DNA from: Saccopteryx bilineata
Lineage: Eukaryota; Chordata; Mammalia; Chiroptera; Emballonuridae
NCBI RefSeq assembly: GCF_036850765.1
Contig: NC_089490.1
Span: 242,048,442-242,112,441 of the forward strand
Length of the DNA: 64,000 nt
Direction: 5' to 3'
In this document: positions 55,789 to 64,000 of the stretch, in pieces
Layout: every line of letters begins with the position of its first letter
Numbering within the stretch: position 1 is the first letter of the stretch
The notes under the pieces: model-generated
What the model was told of the DNA's origin: nothing
Database searches by the model: none
What the model saw: only the letters and a program-made list of their open reading frames with translations
Position numbers and translations under genes: made by a program

Positions 55789-58176
55789 GATGACGTCAGA
55801 GTAATGGCGGGGTAGGAAGCGATACCGATAAATCTCCCCTAAAACTCAACAAGATCTTCAACCAGAAACAGAAAAACCTATACTTGGAGCTTCCAGATGC
55901 TTCGCAATACACCCAAAGGTATGATTGAGTGAAAAATTGGCTAAATATATAACCAAACCCCGAAGGAAATAGGGAGTAAGAAATGCTCCGCCTTCCTCAC
56001 TAACTTAAACAGGGCGGCTTTCTCTGGTAACTGTGAATATAGAAACTGAGGCAGGCAAAGGGGGTGAATAGATCCAGGCCGCGACACAAACGGCCGAACC
56101 AGGCTGTGGCACGGAGATCCAAGCCGAGGAAAATCTGATCCTGTGGCAACCCGGGCAATACAAGCTAACACTCGCGCCAAACCCAAACAAAGAAAGACAA
56201 GCGGAGCGGCCATTTTACCCGGTCTCCTGGTCGGTGCGCAGTTAGTGGGTGAGAATTTCTTCCTAGGCCCCGAGAGTGGGTGCCCGTGTTGCCCCACGGA
56301 GAGGCAGGGTCAGAGGCCTTTCTGTGGGCCGAGGGCAGAGTCGCTGGGCAGCCCCAGCGCCCTGGGAAAGCCACGCACGAGAGGGAGTGAGAACTAATTC
56401 CAACAGTGGAGATTTTCCGTGCTGGAGGGTGTTTCACTCAGAGGGAAACGCGGCCGGCCTCATATCCTGGTTTGCGCGCGCAGATAAGGAGTGAGCAATT
56501 CCTCCGAGTGCCTCGGCAGTGCGCGCCCGTGTTATCGCACAGAGGGGCAGAGTCAGGGGCCTTTGTGTGGGCCAAAGCGGAATCTCGAGCCGCCCCAGCG
56601 CCTTGCAAAAGCCGCGCACGGGAATGGAGCGAGACTCAATTCCAACGCTGCAACTTTTCCCTGCGGTTGGGGGTTTCACTCAGAGCGTGAGACTGCTGGC
56701 CAGATATCCTGGTCGCAGACAGTGAGTGAGAGTTTCCTCCAAGCGCCCCGGAAGTGGGCGCCTGCTTATGTTACCGGACAGAGTGGCAGAGCCAGAGGTC
56801 TTTGAGTGGGCGGAAAGCCCGCCTGATTATGCTAGCAGCTCTGACTGACTGAGCCTTACCCAGAGCCCTGTGCTGAGTGGAAATAGAGTGGGGAGTTGCC
56901 AGCTCTTTGAGCCTCTTACTATCCAGGCAGAGGCAGCAGCAACCCCATAGCTGGATTATCAGGCTACTAATTGAGGAAGGAAAGACTAGGAGAAAGGCTC
57001 CAGGAACACGGACTCTCTCACTGTCGGAGCCTATAAATGCTAATGAGCTTCGACTGCCAACGAGACTAAAGCACAATACATGACATTGCCATAGAGACTT
57101 ATCAACTGCAAACCTCTACCTGAGCGTGCCAAAGGGGCAGAACCCGGGGTACAGAGTCACCGACCAGGAAGAGGGAGAGAAAAGAAAAAGCAAGAAGATA
57201 ACCTCTCAAAATCAAGAATAATCTGCAGACTTTATAACCTATCCCATTTTATTATATTTGTTCGTTTGTTTCTCTTATCTTCATTCTTGAGACTTTTTTT
57301 TCCTCCTCCAATTTGGCCGATTAACTCTCTACCGGTCTTACTCTCTCCTCTCCTTGAACTACACTACCCATAAGTGTTACATCTCCCATTATCTTTTCGC
57401 TTCTCTTCCTTTCTCTCTATGAGGGTTGCACTCCAAAACCCTTAACTCTCTCTCTCTCTCTCTCTCCTTTCTTTTTTCTTCTTTTAGTGGTTCCCTCTTT
57501 TTTTCTCTCTCTCTTTTCTCCCTCTATATTAGTGTCTTCCTTTCTCCTTTACATCTCCTCTCATTCAAACCTCAATAACAAACAAATTATCTTATCTGGG
57601 ACTCAAACCTATGTTTGTGACATTTTGGGGGGTTTTACTTCACCTTTTTAACTCACTAGCAGTGCTCCCATCCCTGGCTCTCCATATTATCTAGTTCTTG
57701 TTCCACTAAATACAATAGTAAGTTTTTAATTTGTCCCCCCATTTTTCCGTTTTCCTCTTATTCCTCTCATCATAACTCTTAGACAACCAACACCTAAAAG
57801 CAAATCATTTTATTCTTGACCCAAATTTTTTCCTTATTTGCTTTTTGTGGGTCCATATGCTCTTTTTTTTTTCCTTTTTTTTTTTTTGCCCCTTTATTAC
57901 TTTTCCTCAATTCAGGCCCTCCATCACAGGCATTGTTTGTTATAATTCACAGTCCACCACAAGATTTTCTCAAGAAAGAGGGGAGAGGAGAGGAGAGGAA
58001 AAAGGAGAGGGGGAATAATTTCCTTTTTTTTAATTTTTATTTTATTTTATTTTTCTTTATTTCATTATTAATTTTTTAAAAAAAACAACTCTTTTCGATT
58101 TTTTATTTTTTTATTTATTTTTAACTTTTTATTCTTTATTAAATCTCATTAATACTATCAACAAAACCACCCTCAG
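55789..58176 (+). promoter_or_regulatory. L1-C 5'UTR/promoter, 240-bp monomer type
   Basis: Same layout as L1-B: TGACGTCA at 55791-55798, ATGGC at 55804-55808, CpG-rich monomer zone, inner conserved block, then a T/C-rich stretch before ORF1. Differences from L1-B are single substitutions, simple-repeat length changes, and the 26-base segment at 57654-57679. Confidence 0.75.
56225..56823 (+). repeat. Tandem 240-bp monomers in the L1-C 5'UTR
   Basis: Units start at TCCTGG at 56225, 56465 and 56707, spacing 240 and 242, identical in layout to L1-B. The shared unit count and internal divergence show that the array was inherited with the element. Confidence 0.88.
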
Positions 58177-59298
58177 ATGCCATTAAGGAAGAGAAAACTG
58201 AATATCATGGATACAAAAGAAAGAGAGGTAACACAGCTAGATGAGGAAAAATCTATGGAGAAAAAATTTAATATATTGGAAACCTTGGAGCTAAATGACA
58301 GAGAATTCAAGATAGAAATCCTAAAAATCCTCCGAGATATACAAGAAAACACAGAAAGGCAATTTAGGGAGCTCAGAAAACAACTCAATGAACACAAAGA
58401 ATATATGTCCAAGGAAATTGAAACTATAAAAACAAATCAAACAGAGATGAACAACTCAATTCACGAGCTGAAAAACGAAGTAACAAGCTTAGCTAATAGA
58501 ACAGGTCAGATAGAAGAGAGGATTAGTGAAATAGAAGACAAGCAACTTGAGGCACAACAGAGAGAAGAAGAAAGAGACTCAAAACTTAAAAAAAATGAGA
58601 TAGCCCTACAAGAATTATCTGACTCCATCAAAAAGAATAACATAAGAATAATAGGTATATCAGAGGGAGAAGAGAGAGAAAATGGAATGGAGAACATACT
58701 CAAACAAATAATAGATGAGAACTTCCCAAGCCTGTGGAAAGAACTAAAGCCTCAAGTTCAAGAAGCAAACAGAACTCCAAGTTTTCTTAACCCCAACAAA
58801 CCTACTCCAAGGCATATCATAATGAAATTGACACAAACCAACAGCAAAGAAAAAATTCTCAAGGCAGCCAGGGAAAAGAAGAATACAACATATAAAGGAA
58901 GGCCCATTAGATTATCATCAGATTTCTCAGCAGAAACTCTACAAGCTAGAAGAGAGTGGACCCCAATATTTAAAGTCCTGAAAGAGAGGAACTTTCAGCC
59001 ACGAATACTATACCCATCAAAGCTATCCTTCAAATACGAAGGAGAAATAAAAACATTCACAGATACAGAAAAGATGAGGGAATTTATCATCAGAAAACCC
59101 CCACTCCAGGAAATACTAAAGGGGGTTCTCCAATCAGATACAAAGAACAAAAAAAAAAACACAGCCACAAGTAAAAGCTCCAAGAAGAACACAATAAAAC
59201 CAAATTTAAACTGTGACAACAACAAAAAGAAAGAGGGGGAGAAGATGGAGATTAACAGTAGCAAAGGACGATGGAGTGCAAAAGTACTCACAAAATAG
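58177..59298 (+). CDS. L1-C ORF1 protein, open, with frameshifted C-terminal tail
   Basis: The first about 325 codons match L1-B ORF1 with few changes: the coiled coil, the RRM starting NNIRIIG at 154-160 and the C-terminal domain with SAETLQARREW are all intact. An A run just before the usual stop (about 59150) is one base shorter than in L1-B, so the frame misses the normal stop. It gains about 45 residues of Lys/Asn/Ser-rich tail to reach 373 codons. This extension overlaps the start of the inter-ORF ORF at 59271. The conserved domains should still fold; effect of the tail is unknown, and an assembly error in the homopolymer is a simple alternative. Confidence 0.9.
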   Translation: MPLRKRKLNIMDTKEREVTQLDEEKSMEKKFNILETLELNDREFKIEILKILRDIQENTERQFRELRKQLNEHKEYMSKEIETIKTNQTEMNNSIHELKNEVTSLANRTGQIEERISEIEDKQLEAQQREEERDSKLKKNEIALQELSDSIKKNNIRIIGISEGEERENGMENILKQIIDENFPSLWKELKPQVQEANRTPSFLNPNKPTPRHIIMKLTQTNSKEKILKAAREKKNTTYKGRPIRLSSDFSAETLQARREWTPIFKVLKERNFQPRILYPSKLSFKYEGEIKTFTDTEKMREFIIRKPPLQEILKGVLQSDTKNKKKNTATSKSSKKNTIKPNLNCDNNKKKEGEKMEINSSKGRWSAKVLTK

Positions 59299-59510
59299 TT
59301 CGCTACAATGAACAGGATAGGGACCCTTTTCATTACTCAAAGGTAACCACCATTGAAAAAACCACCACAGAAGCACATGAGATAAAAAAGATAGCAACAG
59401 AGGAAAGATGTATGGAATACAACCAAATAAAAACAAAAGATAGAAAAACGAAAGAGAAGGATCAAACAAGACACAAAACTAACAGAAAGCAAGATATAAA
59501 ATGGCACTAG
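59271..59510 (+). other. L1-C inter-ORF 79-codon ORF overlapping ORF2 start
   Basis: Counterpart of 29280-29519: ATG-started, 79 codons, stop TAG overlapping the ORF2 start at 59501-59510. It differs from L1-B by one residue (Arg for Cys at position 11). No known domain. Confidence 0.5.
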
Positions 59511-62500
59511 GGAACTCACAAGTATCAATAATTACACTAAATGTAAATGGATTAAACTCACCAATAAAAAGGCACAGAGTAGCAGAATGGATTAAAAAAA
59601 AATCCAACTGTATGCTGCCTACAGGAAACTCATCTACGTAACAAGGATAAAAACAAATTCAAAGTGAAAGGCTGGAAAACAATACTCCAAGCAAATAACA
59701 TCCAAAAAAAAGCAGGTGTAGCAATACTCATATCGGATAATGCTGACTACAAGACAGGAAAAGTACTCAGAGACAAAAATGGCCATTTCATAATGGCTAA
59801 GGGGACACTGAATCAAGAAGACATAACAATTCTTAATATATATGCACCAAACCAAGGAGCACCAAAATATATAAGACAGCTACTTATCGATCTTAAAAAA
59901 AAAACTGACAAAAATACAATCATACTTGGAGACCTCAATACACCGCTGATGGCTCTAGATCGGTCATCCAAACAGAGAATCAACAAAGACATAGTGGCCT
60001 TAAACAAAACACTAGAGCACCTGGATATGATAGACATCTACAGGACATTTCATCCAAAAGTGACTGAGTATACATTTTTCTCCAGTGTACATGGATCATT
60101 CTCAAGAATTGACCATATGTTGGGCCACAAAAACAACATCAGCAAATTCAGAAAAATTGAAGTTGCACCAAGCATATTTTCTGATCATAAAGCCTTGAAA
60201 CTAGAATTCAACTGCAAAAAAGAGGAAAAAAATCCCACAAAAATGTGGAAACTAAACAACATACTTTTAAAAAATGATTGGGTCAAAGAAGAAATAAGTG
60301 CAGAGATCAAAAGATATATACAGACTAATGAAAATGACAATACGACATATCAGAATCTATGGGATGCAGCAAAAGCAGTCATAAGAGGGAAGTTCATATC
60401 GCTTCAGGCATATATGAACAAACAAGAGAGAGCCCAAGTGAACCACTTAACTTCCCACCTTAAGGAACTAGAAAAAGAAGAACAAAGACAACCCAAAACC
60501 AGCCGAAGAAAGGAGATAATAAAAATCAGAGCAGAAATAAATGAATTAGAGAACAGAAAAACTATAGAAAAAATTAATAGAACAAGGAGCTGGTTCTTTG
60601 AAAAGATCAACAAAATTGACAAACCCTTGGCAAGACTTACCAAGGAAAAAAGAGAAAGAACTCATATAAACAAAATCCAAAATGAAAGAGGAGAAATCAC
60701 CACGGACACCATAGATATACAAAGAATTATCATAGAATACTATGAAAACCTTTATGCCACTAAATTAAACAACCTAGAAGAAATGGATAAATTCCTAGAA
60801 AAATACAACCTTCCTAGACTGAGTCAAGAAGAAGCAGAAAGCCTAAACAGACCTATCAGTAGAGAAGAAATAGAAAAAACCATTAAAAACCTCCCCAAAA
60901 ATAAAAGTCCAGGCCCTGACGGCTATACCAGCGAATTTTATCAAACATTCAAAGAAGACTTGGTTCCTATTCTACTCAAAGTCTTCCAAAAAATTGAAGA
61001 AGAAGCAATACTTCCAAACACATTTTATGAGGCCAACATAACCCTCATACCAAAACCAGGCAATGATGGCACAAAAAAAGAAAACTACAGACCAATATCT
61101 CTAATGAATACAGATGCTAAAATACTAAACAAAATACTAGCAAATCGAATACAACAACATATTAAAAAAAATAATACATCATGATCAAGTTTGGGATTCA
61201 TCCCAGAATCTCAAGGATGGTTCAACATACGCAAAACGGTTAATGTAATACACCATATCAACAAAACAAAGAACAAAAACCACATGATCTTATCAATAGA
61301 CGCAGAAAAGGCTTTCGATAAAATACAACACAATTTTATGTTTAAGACTCTCAACAAAATGGGTATAGAAGGAAAATATCTCAACATGATAAAGGCCATA
61401 TATGATAAACCATCAGCTAACATCATATTAAATGGCACTAAACTGAAGGCTTTCCCCCTTAAATCAGGAACAAGACAGGGTTGTCCACTCTCTCCACTCT
61501 TATTTAATGTGGTACTAGAGGTTCTAGCCAGAGCAATCAGACAAGACAAAGAAATAAAAGGCATCCATATCGGAAAAGAAGAGGTAAAGGTATCACTTTT
61601 TGCAGATGATATGATCCTATACATCGACAACCCCAAAGAATCCACAAAAAGACTACTAGAAACAATAAGCCAATACAGTAAGGTCGCAGGATACAAAATT
61701 AACATACAGAAGTCAATAGCCTTTCTATATGCCAACAATGAAACAACTGAGAAGGAACTCAAAAGAATAATCCCCTTCACGATTGCAACAAAAAAAATAA
61801 AATACTTAGGAATAAACATAACAAAGAATGTAAAGGACTTATATAATGAAAACTATAAACCATTGTTAAGGGAAATCGAAAAAGATATAATGCGATGGAA
61901 GAATATACCTTGTTCTTGGCTAGGAAGAATAAATATAATCAAGATGGCTATATTACCCAAAGCAATATACAAATTTAATGCAATTCCCATCAAACTTCCA
62001 ATGACATTTTTTAAAGAAATAGAGCAAAAAATCATCAGATTTATATGGACCTATAAAAAACCCCAAATAGCCAAAGCAATCCTAAAGAAAAAGAATGAAG
62101 CTGGGGGCATAACAATACCTGACTTCAAACTCTATTATAGGGCCACGACAATCAAAACAGCATGGTATTGGCAGAAAAATAGACACTCAGACCAATGGAA
62201 CAGAATAGAAAGTCCAGAAATAAAACCACATATATATAGTCAAATAATTTTTGATAAAGGGGCCAACAACACACAATGGAGAAAAGAAAGCCTCTTCAAT
62301 AAATGGTGCTGGGAAAACTGGAAAGCCACATGCAAAAGAATGAAACTGGACTACAGTCTCTCCCCCTGTACAAAAATTAACTCAAAATGGATCAAAGATC
62401 TAAACATAAGACCTGAAACAATTAAGTACATAGAAGAAGACATAGGTACTCAACTCATGGACCTGGGTTTTAAAGAGCATTTTATGAATTTGACTCCAAT

Positions 62501-63331
62501 GGCAAGAGAAGTGAAGGCAAAAATTAATGAATGGGACTACATCAGACTAAGAAGTTTTTGCTCAGCAAGAGAAACTGATAACAAAATAAACAGAAAGCCA
62601 ACTAAATGGGAAATGATATTTTCAAACAACAGCTCAGATAAGGGCCTAATATCCAAAATATACAAAGAACTCATAAAACTCAACAACAAACAAACAAATA
62701 ATCCAATAAAAAAATGGGAAGAGGATATGAATAGACACTTCTCCCAGGAAGAAATACAAATGGCCAACAGATATATGAAAAGATGCTCATCTTCTTTAGC
62801 TATTAGAGAAATGCAAATCAAAACGGCAATGAGATACCACCTCACACCTGTTCGATTAGCTGTTATTAGCAAGTCAGGTAATAGCAAATGTAGGAGAGGC
62901 TGTGGAGAAAAAGGAACCCTCATCCACTGTTGGTGGGAATGTAAAGTAGTACAACCATTATGGAAGAAAGTATGGTGGTTCCTCAAAAAACTGAAAATAG
63001 AACTACCTTATGACCCAGCAATCCCTCTACTGGGTATATATCCCCAAAACTCAGAAACATTGATACGTAAAGACACATGCAGCCCCATGTTTATTGCAGC
63101 ATTGTTCACAGTGGCCAGGACATGGAAACAACCAAAAAGCCCATCAATAGATGACTGGATAAAGAAGATGTGGCACATATACACTATGGAATACTACTCA
63201 GCCATAAGAAATGATGACATCGGAACATTTACAGCAAAATGGTGGGATCTTGATAACATGATACGAAGCGAAATAAGTAAATCAGAAAAAAACAGGAACT
63301 GTATTATTCCATACGTAGGTGGGACATAATA
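59501..63331 (+). pseudogene. L1-C ORF2 (endonuclease/reverse transcriptase), disrupted at the same places as L1-B
   Basis: The ATG at 59501 opens 46 codons that end at 59639-59641, because the A run at about 59604-59612 is nine long (ten in L1-B). The main frame carries the endonuclease to a TGA at about 61182-61184. There the same extra A and the same two extra T as in L1-B produce an out-of-frame patch. The frame then reopens before GFIPESQGW and runs to TAA at 63329-63331, with RT FADD at 61599-61610 and CX3CX7HX4C at 62889-62942. Apart from these breaks the domains look intact. As written it cannot make a full-length ORF2p. Confidence 0.93.
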
Positions 63332-63590
63332 GTGAAACTAAGAGACATTGATAAGAGTGTGGTGGTTATGGGGGGGAGGGGGGAATGGGAGAGGGATAGG
63401 GGGTGGGGAGGGGCACAAAGAAAACAAGATAGAAGGTGACAGAGGACAATCTGACTTTGGGTGGTGGGTATGCAACATAATTGAACGACAAGATAACCTG
63501 GACTTGTTATCTTTGAATATATGTATCCTGATTTATTGATGTCACCCCATTAAAAAAATAAAATTATTAAAAAAAATAAAAAATTAAAAA
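63332..63590 (+). other. L1-C 3'UTR with G-rich tract and A-rich tail
   Basis: A G-rich tract (63369-63414) is followed by the same end as L1-B and a tail broken up by T residues (AAAAAATAAAAAATTAAAAA), adjoining the target duplication. The interrupted tail suggests some age or slippage after insertion. Confidence 0.82.
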
Positions 63591-63603
63591 AAAATAATCG
63601 ATA

Positions 63604-64000
63604 CCCCAAAAGGCATATCTTAGGGTGGTACACTCTGCTGTCCTTCCCTAATCATCTACACAGCACACTTCTATCTTCATAACAATGTCAGTCAGACATG
63701 GCTGTCACTTCTCCAGGCTGAATGTCCCCAGGTCCCTGAGTGAGCACAATACATCTCCTGGTGGTGGTACGATGCTCTACTTCCTTACAAAGCATAGTGG
63801 TACCACAATTGTCACTCAGAGTTCTTCCATGTCTCCCTCAATCCTCTATCTCTTTCACTTTTTATAAGTTTGGATCTCGGTGGTGTAAGGAAGCACAGTC
63901 AGACTGCCTGCAGCCTAGGTCAAGGAGCCCTACTCTACTGTCAAAAACTGTGAAGGACCAGATACCTGACTGTCCTTAAGTGTGAACAAGCTAGCCTGGC
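63604..64000. other. No gene seen at the window end
   Basis: Two overlapping ORFs of 60 and 79 codons on the plus strand lack recognisable domains. The sequence looks unique. Confidence 0.5.

Larger units (their letters stand above)
55789..63590 (+). mobile_element. L1-C: near-full-length LINE-1, plus strand
   Basis: The 7.80-kb element has 5'UTR 55789-58176, ORF1 58177-59298, ORF2 59501-63331 (disrupted), 3'UTR and A-rich tail to 63590. The target duplication AAAATAATCGATA is at 55771-55783 and 63591-63603. The inferred bottom-strand nick is TTTT/AA, the canonical L1 endonuclease site. Five bases, AGAAA (55784-55788), lie between the left duplication and the TGACGTCA-containing 5' end and are not found in L1-B. 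Relative to L1-B, a 26-base segment is additionally present at 57654-57679. Confidence 0.96.

Overview
The window looks like gene-poor, repeat-dense mammalian DNA, most likely from a bat. No cellular protein-coding exon, RNA gene, CRISPR array or operon could be supported. The bat call is an inference. The window holds several families of tRNA-headed SINEs with the layouts I associate with Ves/Rhin-type chiropteran SINEs, three near-full-length LINE-1 elements of a laurasiatherian type, and short Tc1/mariner MITEs, all on a background of old MIR, L2 and L1M repeats. A rhinolophoid bat is my best guess from the SINE types, but the family is not certain.

Layout. 1-13.7 kb is old intergenic or intronic sequence with a SINE (151-335), L2 copies, a solo LTR inserted in an L2 (3780-4209), MIRs, a 597-bp mariner derivative (8177-8773) and a 127-bp MITE (10350-10476). 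13.8-21.6 kb is L1-A on the minus strand, inserted inside an older Ves-like SINE. 21.6-25.8 kb is mostly unique sequence plus an L2 split by a SINE. 25.8-33.6 kb is L1-B on the plus strand. 33.6-55.8 kb is unique sequence interleaved with SINEs, MIRs, two probable ERV LTRs, a 73-bp MITE, a second copy of the mariner derivative in opposite orientation (45524-46118) and an old L1-type fragment. 55.8-63.6 kb is L1-C on the plus strand, almost identical to L1-B. The last 400 bp is unique sequence.

The L1s are the main content. Each is about 7.8 kb, with a 5'UTR of about 2.4 kb, an open ORF1, an unusually long inter-ORF spacer (about 325 bp) holding a third 79-codon ORF whose stop overlaps the ORF2 start, a frame-broken ORF2 (endonuclease, RT, Cys-rich end), a G-rich 3'UTR and an A-rich tail with target-site duplications (TSDs). 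L1-B and L1-C carry a promoter built of about 2.5 tandem 240-bp monomers. L1-A has an unrelated GC-rich block of about three 61-64-bp repeats in the same place. All three begin with the same TGACGTCA plus ATGGCG arrangement. L1-B and L1-C sit at different targets yet share the same ORF2 lesions, which suggests a defective source was copied in trans, unless the lesions are assembly artefacts.

The elements do not act together as a pathway. L1 supplies the machinery that mobilises the SINEs, while the mariner derivatives lack a catalytic domain and would need a transposase supplied from elsewhere.
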